From CAXMRP01 sp964196155 (GTDB lineage Bacteria; Pseudomonadota; Alphaproteobacteria; Rhizobiales; Afifellaceae): a stretch of DNA of 64,000 bases. The stretch lies in contig CAXMRP010000061.1 of assembly GCA_964196155.1 (NCBI GenBank), positions 18,603-82,602 on the forward strand, in the 5' to 3' direction. Below, one piece after another: positions 18,740-27,410 of this stretch. A program made the position numbers and the translations under genes. The notes under the pieces are model-generated. The model was not told the origin of the DNA. It made no database searches and saw nothing but the letters and a program-made list of their open reading frames with translations. The stretch's first letter is position 1, and every line of letters starts with the position of its first letter.

Positions 18740-20308
18740 TCACTCCGGCGCTGTCCCTTCAAATATCGCTGCGGCAACTTCTTCCTCATCCCCACCGGTT
18801 TGCGTGATCAGGAAATTGAATTTTTGCGACTTCGAGGTCATTGCGCCGGCCTCGGTTCGCACCAGAATCTTGTATGTTCCGGCCTGATCCGGCCCGACAT
18901 CGAGGTTGAGGATTTGCGCCGGTGCGGCATCGTCCGAAGCGATCCACATGGCCGCGCCCGGCAATCCGTCCAGAGCCACAACATAGGAATGGGGCTGGGG
19001 CACCATGTTCAGAATCTTCAGCGTATAGCCGTTGCGGATGGCGCCGTCAGCCAGTTGCACAAAGACCGGATTGCGGTCGTGAAGCAGATTGACGTCGAGC
19101 CGCGAGCGGGTCATCAGCGAGGTGAGCATGACCAGCCCGATCAGCGACCATAAACCGAAATAAAGTGCCGTGCGGGGCCTCAGGAACGACCGCCAGGTGG
19201 TCGGCGCGGGTTCGTCGGCCTTGTTGGCCTCATAATCCTTCAAGGTGGCATAGTTGATCAGGCCCTTGTCCAGGCCGATCTTTGCCATCACCGTGTCGCA
19301 GGCATCGATACACAGCGCACAGGTGATGCATTGCAGCTGTTGGCCATCGCGAATGTCGATGCCGGTCGGGCAAACGGCGACACAAGCGTTGCAATCGACA
19401 CAATCGCCGACATCCAATCCGTCACGCAGCGCCTTTTTGCGGTGCCGGGAGCGGGGCTCGCCGCGCCAGTCGTTGTAGGTCACGGTGAGGGAGTACTCGT
19501 CCATCATCGCGGCCTGAATGCGCGGCCACGGACACATATAGGTGCACACCTGCTCGCGCAGGATACCGCCAAGCGTGTATGTGGTGAAGGTAAGGACAGC
19601 AACAGTGGCATAGGCGATTGTCGGCGCCTGAAATGTGAAAAAATCCCGGGCCAGCGTCGGCGCATCGGCGAAATAGAATATCCAGGCGCCGCCGGTTGCA
19701 AAGGCAACAATCAGCCAGATGACATGGACGGTGACTTTCTTGCGGATTTTGCCGGCCGTCCAGGGCGCAGCATCCAGACGCATGCGGGCATTGCGGTCGC
19801 CTTCGACAAAGCGCTCGACCCAGACGAACAGATCCGTCCACACGGTCTGCGGGCAGGCATAACCGCACCAGGCCCGGCCAACTGTGGAGGTGACCAGAAA
19901 CAGGCCAACGCCGGCCATGATCAGCAGGCCAGCGACATAATAAAATTCCTGCGGCCATATCTCGATGAAAAAGAAATAGAAGCGCCGGTTGGCGACATCG
20001 ATCAGCACGGCCTGATCGGGAGCAAATTCGCCACGGTCCCAGCGCAACCATGGCGTCAGATAGTAGATCGCCAGCGCGATGCCCATGATCCACCATTTGA
20101 GGGACCGGAATGTGCCCGAAACCCGCCGCGGATAGATCGGTTCGCGACCCTTGTACATGGCCGGTTTTTCGCCGGTGTTGACGGCCGCAACGTCAAATTG
20201 CTCCACCGGCGCAACGGCCATGCCGCCGCCGGAAGTCACGGACACCGATCTTATACCGGTCAATGCATCGGCAGCACTGTCGGGCGCATTCTCATCCGAC
20301 CGGGTCAT
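18740..20308 (-). CDS. ccoG: CcoG/FixG/RdxA, cbb3 accessory iron-sulfur protein
   Basis: A 522-residue protein. The start is ATG 20308, which has a ggagg ribosome-binding site eight bases upstream. About five membrane helices are present. Two ferredoxin-type clusters are seen in CVDCNACVAVCP and CITCALCIDAC. A C-terminal immunoglobulin-like domain follows. The region VGRAWCGYACPQTVWTDLF is characteristic. CcoG is a cupric reductase needed for cbb3 maturation. It follows ccoP with a short gap and is probably transcribed with ccoNOQP. Confidence 0.95.
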   Translation of the reverse strand: MTRSDENAPDSAADALTGIRSVSVTSGGGMAVAPVEQFDVAAVNTGEKPAMYKGREPIYPRRVSGTFRSLKWWIMGIALAIYYLTPWLRWDRGEFAPDQAVLIDVANRRFYFFFIEIWPQEFYYVAGLLIMAGVGLFLVTSTVGRAWCGYACPQTVWTDLFVWVERFVEGDRNARMRLDAAPWTAGKIRKKVTVHVIWLIVAFATGGAWIFYFADAPTLARDFFTFQAPTIAYATVAVLTFTTYTLGGILREQVCTYMCPWPRIQAAMMDEYSLTVTYNDWRGEPRSRHRKKALRDGLDVGDCVDCNACVAVCPTGIDIRDGQQLQCITCALCIDACDTVMAKIGLDKGLINYATLKDYEANKADEPAPTTWRSFLRPRTALYFGLWSLIGLVMLTSLMTRSRLDVNLLHDRNPVFVQLADGAIRNGYTLKILNMVPQPHSYVVALDGLPGAAMWIASDDAAPAQILNLDVGPDQAGTYKILVRTEAGAMTSKSQKFNFLITQTGGDEEEVAAAIFEGTAPE

Positions 20309-20360
20309 CGCTTGCGCCTCCGTCCTGGGGTATCGCCGGGCGGTATTTGATTGTTTCGCC

Positions 20361-21233
20361 CTACTGGCCGCCACCTAGGCCATGAATATAGATGGCCAGT
20401 TGCTTGATGGTCGCCGGATCGAGGCGGCTGCCCCAGGCCGGCATGACGCCGTGACGGGGCCGCATGATCTGGGCTGTCACCAGTTCGCGGTTACCGCCAT
20501 AGAGCCAGATCGCATCCCGCAAGGCGGGCGCGCCCTGTTCGCGGTCACCACCACCGTCGGCACCATGGCATGCTTCACAATTGTCCGTATAGATTTCCGC
20601 ACCGGCTTCGGCCAGTGTCGCGTCATGGTCGATGCCCGCCAGCTTGAGCACATATTCGGTGGCTTGCGCGATTTCTTCGCCGGCCAAAAGCTCGTCGGCG
20701 CCAAATGAAGGCATTTCGGAAAGCCGCGTATCGTCGTCGACATCAAAACGGATGCCGTGACGAATTGTGGTCTCGATGGCCTCCAGCGTGCCGCCCCAGA
20801 TCCATTCATCGTCATTGAGGTTGGGATAGCCTTCCGCGCCAGACGCGCCGGATCCGTGGCACTGGGAACAATTGACCAGAAAAGCCGAACGGCCGCCGGC
20901 CGCGGCAAAGCGCTGCAACTCGTCATCGGCGCGAATGTCGGCCAGCGACATGTCGGAAATTTTCTGGATCATGCCGGCTTGGGATTCGGCAACCGCCATC
21001 ATCTCGGAATCGACCTTCTGTCGGCTGGAATAACCCAAAAGGCCGGTGGTGGATTTACTGATCAGCGGAATGGCCGGATAGAAAAATACATAAGCCAGCG
21101 CCCAGATGCAGGTGGCGTAAAAGGTCCACAGCCACCAGCGCGGCATCGGCGTATCCAGTTCGCGAATGCCGTCCCACTCGTGGCCGGTTGTTTGCGTACC
21201 GGTGAATTCATCGACGTGGCGTTCGTCTGCCAT
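20361..21233 (-). CDS. ccoP: CcoP, di-haem cytochrome c subunit III of cbb3 oxidase
   Basis: A 290-residue protein with one N-terminal membrane helix (about residues 33-57) and two class I cytochrome c domains. The haem-binding motifs are CSQCH (122-126) and CEACH (219-223). Axial Met candidates lie in SEMPSF and GVMPAW. It carries electrons from the bc1 complex towards CcoO and CcoN. It starts two bases after the ccoQ stop and ends a short distance before ccoG. Confidence 0.95.
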   Translation of the reverse strand: MADERHVDEFTGTQTTGHEWDGIRELDTPMPRWWLWTFYATCIWALAYVFFYPAIPLISKSTTGLLGYSSRQKVDSEMMAVAESQAGMIQKISDMSLADIRADDELQRFAAAGGRSAFLVNCSQCHGSGASGAEGYPNLNDDEWIWGGTLEAIETTIRHGIRFDVDDDTRLSEMPSFGADELLAGEEIAQATEYVLKLAGIDHDATLAEAGAEIYTDNCEACHGADGGGDREQGAPALRDAIWLYGGNRELVTAQIMRPRHGVMPAWGSRLDPATIKQLAIYIHGLGGGQ

Positions 21234-21235
21234 GA

Positions 21236-21400
21236 TCAGTCCTCGTCCTTGAATGGAATGCGGCTGGCGTCATCGTAGCTGCGCTTTGAGCCTCGCCGGA
21301 ATACGAACATCACCACGCCAACGAAGAACAATACCAAGGCCAAAAGCATCCAGCTGTCGGCAAACTGGCGAAGGGTTTCGTAGGTTGTTGGGTCGGTCAT
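21236..21400 (-). CDS. ccoQ: CcoQ, small cbb3 oxidase subunit
   Basis: A 54-residue protein that starts MTDPTTYETLRQF, has a single membrane helix (WMLLALVLFFVGVVMFVF) and a charged tail with RRGSKRSYDDASRIPF. The helix followed by a basic patch and the D-A-S-x-I-P-F tail is the CcoQ/FixQ pattern. It lies between ccoO and ccoP in the classical order and stabilises the complex. Confidence 0.93.
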   Translation of the reverse strand: MTDPTTYETLRQFADSWMLLALVLFFVGVVMFVFRRGSKRSYDDASRIPFKDED

Positions 21401-21409
21401 GACGCGCCC

Positions 21410-22132
21410 CTAGCGATAGTTCTGCGCCGGCTCGTAGGTGGTGAAATCCACCAATGTGCCGAGCATTTGCAGATAGGAGACGAGCGCGTCCATTTCTGTC
21501 AGCCGGCCGGGTTGGCCATCGAAATCGCGAATGTTGATCTTCGGATAACGTGCCTCCAACCCTTCGGTGTCGGCATCTGGATCGCCCTGCGCCATCAGAT
21601 CGGCGCGGGCCGCGGCGATCATCGCCTCATCATAGGGTACGCCAACCCTGGCGTTGGCCTTCAGGTGCCCGGCCATGTCGCTGGTTTTCAGGTCGGCATC
21701 GAGAAGGAAGCTGTATTTGGGCATGACCGATTCAGGCACCACAGAGCGTGGATTGATCAGATGGCGGACATGCCAGTCGTCGGAATAACGATCGCCGACG
21801 CGGGCAAGATCCGGCCCGGTGCGCTTGGAGCCCCACTGGAAGGGATGGTCGTACATGCTTTCGGCAGCGAGCGAATAGGGACCGTAGCGTTCAACCTCGT
21901 CACGGAAGGGCCGGATCATCTGTGAATGGCAGGTGTAGCAGCCCTCGCGGATATAGACGTTGCGCCCTTTCAGTTCGAGCGGTGAATAAGGCCGCATACC
22001 GTTCACCTTCTCGATTGTGTTTTCCAGATAAAACAGCGGCGCAATCTCAACGATGCCGCCGATGGAGACAACGACCAGTGACAACACCATGAGCAGTGTC
22101 GCGTTGGTTTCGATTTTTGAATGGTCAATCAT
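21410..22132 (-). CDS. ccoO: CcoO, mono-haem cytochrome c subunit II of cbb3 oxidase
   Basis: A 240-residue protein with an N-terminal membrane helix (LLMVLSLVVVSIGGIVEIAPLF) and one haem c site, CYTCH (65-69), inside the family block REGCYTCHSQMIRPF. The GPDLARVGDRYSDDWHVRHL block near the middle is also typical. It passes electrons to the binuclear centre in CcoN. It begins 15 bases after the ccoN stop. Confidence 0.96.
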   Translation of the reverse strand: MIDHSKIETNATLLMVLSLVVVSIGGIVEIAPLFYLENTIEKVNGMRPYSPLELKGRNVYIREGCYTCHSQMIRPFRDEVERYGPYSLAAESMYDHPFQWGSKRTGPDLARVGDRYSDDWHVRHLINPRSVVPESVMPKYSFLLDADLKTSDMAGHLKANARVGVPYDEAMIAAARADLMAQGDPDADTEGLEARYPKINIRDFDGQPGRLTEMDALVSYLQMLGTLVDFTTYEPAQNYR

Positions 22133-22147
22133 GAATGCTGCCTCCGG

Positions 22148-23773
22148 TCACGCGGCTGCGGGCGCTGGCGCGCCGCCGCCCATCGGTTCTTCGGTCCGAA
22201 TCCTGCCGGCAATCGTCTGATAAACGTTCCAGACCATGACCAGTCCGCCGGCCAGGTAAAGAAGCCCGCCGACAGCACGGATCACGTAGTAGGGGTACAT
22301 GGCGCCGACAGATTCGGCGAAGGAATAGACCAGGAAACCCTGCTCATCATATTCACGCCACATCAGCCCTTGGGTGATGCCTGAAACCCACATGGCCGAG
22401 GCGTAAAGAACGATACCCAGGGTCGCGAACCAGAAGTGCCAGTTGACCAGCCGGTAGCTGTAGAGACGTTCGCGGTTCCACAAACGCGGTGTCAGGAAGT
22501 AAACCGCGCCAAACGAAATCATGCCAACCCAGCCCAGCGCGCCGGAATGGACGTGACCGATGGTCCAGTCGGTATAGTGGCTGAGCGAATTGACCGCCTT
22601 GATCGCCATCATCGGCCCTTCGAAGGTCGACATGCCGTAAAATGCGATGGCCAGCACCATCATCCGCAATACCGGATCGGTGCGCAGCTTGTCCCAGGCC
22701 CCGGACAGAGTCATCAGGCCGTTGATCATGCCACCCCATGAAGGCATCCACAGCATGATGGAAAAGACCATGCCCAGCGTCTGCGCCCAATCGGGCAGCG
22801 CGGTGTAGTGCAGATGGTGCGGTCCGGCCCAGATGTAGAGGAAAATCAGTGACCAGAAATGGACGATCGACAGGCGGTAGGAATAGACGGGGCGATCGGC
22901 CTGCTTGGGCACGAAATAATACATCATGCCGAGGAAACCGGCAGTCAGGAAGAAGCCGACTGCATTGTGGCCGTACCACCACTGGGTGAGGGCGTCCTGA
23001 GTGCCGGCGAACAGGCTGTAGCTCTTGGAGCCGAAGAACGACACGGGGACCGCCAGATTGTTGACAATGTGCAACATGGCGATGGTGACGATGAAGGCGA
23101 GGTAGAACCAGTTGGCGACATAAATGTGCGGTTCCTTGCGCTTCAGCAGCGTACCAAGGAAGACCAGCAGGTAGACGACCCAGACAATAGTCAGCCAAAT
23201 ATCGACATACCATTCCGGCTCGGCATATTCGCGCGACTGGGTGACGCCAAGCAGGTAGCCGGTGGCGGCCAGCACGATAAACAGCTGATAACCCCAGAAC
23301 ACAAACCAGGCGGCGTTGCCGAGCGCCAGGCGGGCCCGGCAGGTGCGCTGCACGACATAAAAACTCGTCATGATCAAGGCATTGCCGCCGAACGCAAACA
23401 CGACCGCGGAAGTATGGAGGGGACGAATGCGACCAAATGTTGCGAAGGAATAATCAAGGTTGAGTGCGGGAAAAGCCAGTTGGGAAGCGATCACGACACC
23501 AACAAGAAATCCGACCACACCCCAAAATACCGTGGCGATAAGGCCGGCGCGCACGACACCGTCGAGATAGAACCCATCATCGGCGGCGGTGGTGACAACA
23601 TTGCCGTCGGCATCGAATTTCAAGCGACGGAGGGCGACCGCAGCGGCGATCAGCGCAGCTATCATGAAGATCAGCGCATGAAAACCAAACAGCGCATCTT
23701 CCGCCTTGGCGAAGGCCAAAAGGGCGACAAGCGCCAGCAATCCGAACAATCCCGCATTGACCATGCGACCCAT
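22148..23773 (-). CDS. ccoN: CcoN, catalytic subunit I of cbb3-type cytochrome c oxidase
   Basis: A 541-residue haem-copper oxidase with about 12 to 14 membrane helices. Haem and copper ligand blocks are visible: RPLHTSAVVFAFGGNAL, WWYGHNAVGFFLTAGFLGMM, AGPHHLHYTALPDWAQ and GHVHSGALGWVG. ATG 23773 follows an aggggaaa ribosome-binding site. It reduces oxygen to water with high affinity at the cytoplasmic membrane and is the first gene of the block. An FNR box lies about 190 bases upstream, on the far side of the promoter region shared with the hemerythrin gene. Confidence 0.96.
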   Translation of the reverse strand: MGRMVNAGLFGLLALVALLAFAKAEDALFGFHALIFMIAALIAAAVALRRLKFDADGNVVTTAADDGFYLDGVVRAGLIATVFWGVVGFLVGVVIASQLAFPALNLDYSFATFGRIRPLHTSAVVFAFGGNALIMTSFYVVQRTCRARLALGNAAWFVFWGYQLFIVLAATGYLLGVTQSREYAEPEWYVDIWLTIVWVVYLLVFLGTLLKRKEPHIYVANWFYLAFIVTIAMLHIVNNLAVPVSFFGSKSYSLFAGTQDALTQWWYGHNAVGFFLTAGFLGMMYYFVPKQADRPVYSYRLSIVHFWSLIFLYIWAGPHHLHYTALPDWAQTLGMVFSIMLWMPSWGGMINGLMTLSGAWDKLRTDPVLRMMVLAIAFYGMSTFEGPMMAIKAVNSLSHYTDWTIGHVHSGALGWVGMISFGAVYFLTPRLWNRERLYSYRLVNWHFWFATLGIVLYASAMWVSGITQGLMWREYDEQGFLVYSFAESVGAMYPYYVIRAVGGLLYLAGGLVMVWNVYQTIAGRIRTEEPMGGGAPAPAAA

Positions 23774-23963
23774 GAATTTCCCCTATCGAATTAATTCGAC
23801 CCGCGGGTCGATCCGCCGGTTATGTGCCGTGCGCACAGGTGCATAAGATAACCGACTCGTACACTGCGACAGAATCGCACTGTGACAGATTCGCACCCCG
23901 TCCGGTGATCGCGGCGGCGCCCGTGATCTGACGGCGATATCCCAACACATCCTGTGCCTGGCT

Positions 23964-23977
23964 TTGATCTGTGTCAA
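23964..23977. promoter_or_regulatory. FNR/FixK box between ccoN and the hemerythrin gene
   Basis: ttgatctgtgtcaa fits the FNR/FnrL/FixK consensus TTGAT-N4-ATCAA with one change (GTCAA). It lies 35 bases before the hemerythrin ATG and about 190 bases before ccoN, so it may act in both directions. The spacing to the hemerythrin start would suit activation of a nearly leaderless transcript, or of one with a start close to the ATG. The FNR encoded at 24701-25459 keeps the E-x-x-S-R recognition residues for this sequence. Confidence 0.7.
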
Positions 23978-24011
23978 AGTTGTTTGGCGCGAACTCAGTG
24001 ATTGTCGGATC

Positions 24012-24602
24012 ATGGAACCCTTGAAGGTCATTAGGGCCGAACACGACTTGCATGCAGCGCTGTGCGATCTGCTTGAAACGATTGCCGACGCGCTGCCCGC
24101 ATCGGTCAGCCCGGACCAGTGCGCGCGGGCGGCGTCTGCGCTGAAAATCGATCTGCCGCTTCATCATGCCGATGAGGAGTACGGGCTGTTCCCGCTGTTG
24201 CGGGCGGCCTGTGATGACAATGAGACGACAGAGATCCTCGCCCGGCTTGAGGAGGATCATCTGGGCGATGAAGCCAATTCCCATGAGCTGGTGCCGGTTC
24301 TGGAGGCCATCGCCGCCGGGCGGCAACCAGACAATCCCAATATGGTCGGTTACATGCTGCGCGGCTTTTTCGAAGCCTATCGCCGGCACATCGAATGGGA
24401 AAACCGGGTCGTGCTGCCGCTTGCCCGGGCCCGGCTCGACACCGAATCACTGGGAAAACTGGCAAAGGTGATGATCAAGAACCGCTCCGCCGTCGGCCGG
24501 GCGCAAAAAGAGGCCGATGCAGCGTCAAACGGGCAATCGCATTCGCCTGATGTCCGAACGCTGCTGCGCGGCCTGTGCGGCAAGGCTGAGCCGCGACAAT
24601 AG
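24012..24602 (+). CDS. hemerythrin HHE-domain protein
   Basis: A 196-residue helical protein. Ligands typical of the HHE domain are visible: RAEHDLHAALCDLL near the N terminus, LPLHHADEEYGLFPLL, LEEDHLGDEANSHELV, and AYRRHIEWENRVVLPLA. Members bind a di-iron centre and oxygen or NO, or act in repair and sensing. ATG 24012 was chosen because the homology starts there. The gene is divergent from ccoN with a shared FNR box, and the fnr gene follows, so it belongs to the low-oxygen or nitrosative response. The C-terminal ~40 residues are unconserved. Confidence 0.85.
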   Translation: MEPLKVIRAEHDLHAALCDLLETIADALPASVSPDQCARAASALKIDLPLHHADEEYGLFPLLRAACDDNETTEILARLEEDHLGDEANSHELVPVLEAIAAGRQPDNPNMVGYMLRGFFEAYRRHIEWENRVVLPLARARLDTESLGKLAKVMIKNRSAVGRAQKEADAASNGQSHSPDVRTLLRGLCGKAEPRQ

Positions 24603-24626
24603 GCGAGGTTCGGGAGCAATCCCAGC

Positions 24627-24702
24627 CCACTTTTCGGGATGCGCTTTTATGTCAGCGCGCATCTTGTCCGAAAACCGGTGACCACTTTTCGGGATGCGCT
24701 TT
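24627..24702. repeat. rhizobial-type palindromic intergenic repeat
   Basis: The 21-mer that begins ccacttttcgggatgcgc occurs twice, at 24627-24647 and 24682-24702. The second copy forms a long imperfect palindrome with gcgcatcttgtccgaaaa (24657-24674): gcgcatc pairs with gatgcgc and ccgaaaa with ttttcgg. This ccgaaaa-ccgg-ttttcgg core is one I know as a frequent small dispersed repeat between genes in Rhizobiales. It sits between convergent genes and touches the fnr stop codon, so it may double as a transcript end. Confidence 0.7.
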
Positions 24703-25459
24703 AATCGCCCGAGGCGCGCTCCAGTGCTGCGCGGCTATCGACCGTGATTGAGCGGTTGTTGGCAACATCGATAATGCCTGCCTTTTTCAGCCGGGTCATC
24801 TGGCGGCTCACGGTCTCGATCGTCAGACCAAGATAATCGGCCATATCGGCGCGGGTCATCGGCAGTTCAAAATGGATTGGCTGATCATCGTCGGCGTCTT
24901 TGTCGCCGAATGTGCTGTGGCCACATCCGATCTGGACCCGCCGCCGGGCCAGATGCAGGAGGAATGTCGCAACTTTTTCCGCTGCCGACTTGCGGCCCAG
25001 CAACAACATCCATTCCCGGGCGGCGTCCAGTTCATCCAGCGTGTGGGCCAAAAGGCGCGATTCCAGATCCGGGTATCGTTGCAAAAGCGCTTCAAACCGG
25101 GCGCGGGGAAAGGTGCATATCTCAACGTCGGATGCCGCTTCAACGTTGGACGCGGCGCGGTCGGAGAAGGTGCGGCCAAGAAAATCGCTCGGAAACAACA
25201 GACCGACAATCTGCTGGCGGCCATCTTCCATGGTGCGGGTCATTTTCAGGACACCGCTGATAATGTTGCCGAGCGCGGTAACTTCTTCTTCCTGCCAGTG
25301 AACAGTCTGGCCGGCCGTGTATCTGCGGCGCACGGCGATTGAATTGAGATCGTTGATCTCACTGGGACTGAGCGCACCGCAGATCGAGCGATGGCGAATG
25401 GCACAATGCTCGCAAACCGGAGCCAATGTCTGCGGCATTATTGCACCCAGATCGTTCAT
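24701..25459 (-). CDS. fnrL: FnrL-type oxygen-responsive Crp/Fnr regulator
   Basis: About 252 residues from ATG 25459. The N terminus has the cluster-ligand pattern C-x2-C-x7-C (CEHCAIRHRSIC, residues 16-27), and a fourth Cys lies near 115 (DVEICTF). These four ligands hold the oxygen-labile [4Fe-4S] cluster of FNR. A cyclic-nucleotide-like beta roll follows, and a C-terminal helix-turn-helix whose recognition helix reads ETVSRQMTRL. The Glu-Ser-Arg set is that of FNR, which binds TTGAT-N4-ATCAA. It probably activates ccoNOQP, the hemerythrin gene and the cytochrome c gene at 32130, all of which have matching boxes or lie beside one. Confidence 0.92.
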   Translation of the reverse strand: MNDLGAIMPQTLAPVCEHCAIRHRSICGALSPSEINDLNSIAVRRRYTAGQTVHWQEEEVTALGNIISGVLKMTRTMEDGRQQIVGLLFPSDFLGRTFSDRAASNVEAASDVEICTFPRARFEALLQRYPDLESRLLAHTLDELDAAREWMLLLGRKSAAEKVATFLLHLARRRVQIGCGHSTFGDKDADDDQPIHFELPMTRADMADYLGLTIETVSRQMTRLKKAGIIDVANNRSITVDSRAALERASGD

Positions 25460-25715
25460 TGCGCCCGCCACTATCGTCTGATCCTTCTATGCCTGGCCAT
25501 AATAGCGTCCAGCCGTCGATCATGGCAATAACCCGGATATCCGGAAACCGGCCGACCCGGACTGATTTTCTGAGTCAACAGGCAGAGAAATTGATTCAAT
25601 CTGCTCTTTGGAAAAATCAGCCGCCCGCCCTACCCTATTGAAATGAAACAATTTCATACAAGAAATCAGAATGCCTGCGCTTCAGAAAATGCACAAAGTG
25701 CCGTGACCCACGCTC

Positions 25716-26678
25716 TTATTCCGCAGCCTGCGCGATTGCGCCTTCGGCCAGGTATTTTTCTGCATCAAGGGCCGCCATGCAGCCGGTTCCCGCCGCCGTT
25801 ACCGCCTGGCGGTAGATTTTGTCCTGAACATCGCCGGCGGCAAAGACGCCGGGAACCGATGTCTGTGTGGTCCCGGGCTTCGTGGCGATATAGCCGTGCG
25901 CGTCCATATCGAGCTTGCCCTTGAACAGCGCTGTCGCCGGGTCGTGACCAATGGCAACAAAGGCACCATCGACGACCAGATCGGTGGTTTCCCCGGTGAT
26001 TGTATCGCTCAGTTTTAGTCCGGTCAGGCTGGGCGGAATACCTTCGGAGCCGACAAATTCCTCCACCACCTTGTTCCACAGGACGGTGATGGACGGATTG
26101 GCAAACAGCCGGTCCTGAAGGATTTTCTCCGCGCGCAGGGCGTCGCGGCGATGAATGACGGTCACCTGATCGGTGTGGTTGGTCAGGTACAGCGCTTCTT
26201 CAACCGCCGTGTTGCCGCCGCCGATTACCGCAACTGGCTTGCCGCGATAGAAAAACCCGTCGCAGGTGGCACAGGCCGACGCGCCGAAGCCGCGAAATGT
26301 GTCTTCCGACGGCAGGCCCAGCCAGCGCGCCTGTGCGCCGGTCGCAATGACCAGCGTATCGCAAGTGTAGATCGCGCCGGTATCGCCAGTCAGCCGAAAC
26401 GGCCGCACGGTCAGATCGACATCGGTGATAATATCGCTGATCGTCTCGGTTCCGACCTTGACCGCCTGCTTTTCCATCTCCTCCACGAGCCACGGCCCCT
26501 GAATGACGTCGGCAAAGCCGGGATAGTTTTCCACATCGGTTGTCGTGGTCAGTTGGCCGCCGGGTTCCAGACCGCAAATAAGCACGGGTTTCAGGCCGGC
26601 ACGGGCGGCATAGATGGCGGCGGTCAGGCCGGCAGGGCCGGATCCCAGAATAACGAGCGTGCTGTGGGTCTCACTCAA
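25716..26678 (-). CDS. trxB: thioredoxin-disulfide reductase
   Basis: A 320-residue flavoprotein. It has an FAD motif GSGPAGLTAAIYAARA, the redox-active CATC (within ACATCDGFF), an NADPH motif GGGNTAVEEAL, and a C-terminal GVFAAGDVQD. It reduces thioredoxin with NADPH in the cytoplasm. The start codon appears to be TTG at 26678, because an in-frame stop lies two codons upstream and no ATG fits. A short open frame without a recognisable start ends 8 bases inside trxB (see findings). Confidence 0.95.
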   Translation of the reverse strand: MSETHSTLVILGSGPAGLTAAIYAARAGLKPVLICGLEPGGQLTTTTDVENYPGFADVIQGPWLVEEMEKQAVKVGTETISDIITDVDLTVRPFRLTGDTGAIYTCDTLVIATGAQARWLGLPSEDTFRGFGASACATCDGFFYRGKPVAVIGGGNTAVEEALYLTNHTDQVTVIHRRDALRAEKILQDRLFANPSITVLWNKVVEEFVGSEGIPPSLTGLKLSDTITGETTDLVVDGAFVAIGHDPATALFKGKLDMDAHGYIATKPGTTQTSVPGVFAAGDVQDKIYRQAVTAAGTGCMAALDAEKYLAEGAIAQAAE

Positions 26679-26970
26679 GGGTCAATATCCCGATATGATT
26701 GCGAATGTGCGATGCCAGATTGCGCGAATGCAGCGCCTCCCGATCCAAATAGGACGCACCATCTTCTTTCGCAACATGCAGATCCCCTGTAATCGCCGGC
26801 AATATTGTAACCGGCCCCTTGCGCTGCTGGTGGAAAAGCCGGTCCGTCGGCCAGCGTGGTGTCGAACATGCTGGCGAGCGCGCTCATTTACATCACCGCC
26901 CACAGGCTTCATTCTCGCGTTGAACCATGTAGTTTGACCGGCAAGGGCGAAGATCAAGGGGCATTGCAGG

Positions 26971-27354
26971 ATGAGTGATGGAACAGACAGCCACGCGACC
27001 GGAATTGCGACCCGGCGCTCTGTTCTGGGCGATGCGCATGTGGACAAGGCGATTGCCAATACGACGCCGTTCGATGAAGCCTTCCAGAGCCTGATCACCG
27101 AGGGCGCATGGGGTTCGGTCTGGTCGCGGCCGGGACTGACAAAGCGTGAGCGCAGCCTGATCACGATCGCGCTTCTGGCCGCCCTTGGTCACGATGAGGA
27201 AGTGGCCATGCACGTGCGGGCGAGCGCCAATACCGGCGCCAGCGCCGATGATATCGCCGAGGCGCTTTTGCACGTTGCGATCTATGCCGGTGTGCCGGCG
27301 GCCAATCGCGCTATCAAAATCGCGAAAGCGACAATTCGCGACATGGGCGAATAA
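26971..27354 (+). CDS. pcaC: 4-carboxymuconolactone decarboxylase
   Basis: A 127-residue protein of the CMD family, with WGSVWSRPGLTKRERSLITIALLAALG and HVRASANTGASADDIAEALLHVAIYAGVPAAN. The Glu in TKRER and the His in the C-terminal helix are the conserved family residues. It converts 4-carboxymuconolactone to beta-ketoadipate enol-lactone in the protocatechuate branch of aromatic breakdown. The gene opens the pcaCHG-catIJ-pcaF cluster and is divergent from trxB. Confidence 0.9.
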   Translation: MSDGTDSHATGIATRRSVLGDAHVDKAIANTTPFDEAFQSLITEGAWGSVWSRPGLTKRERSLITIALLAALGHDEEVAMHVRASANTGASADDIAEALLHVAIYAGVPAANRAIKIAKATIRDMGE

Positions 27355-27410
27355 ACATACGCGCATGCTAATTGACGGAATGTAGCGTCTTTGAGGGGTG
27401 GACACGACCA

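Noticed and set aside
22859..23794. Plus-strand open frame opposite ccoN
   Set aside because: His/Gly/Asp-rich shadow of the ccoN membrane protein with no homology features.
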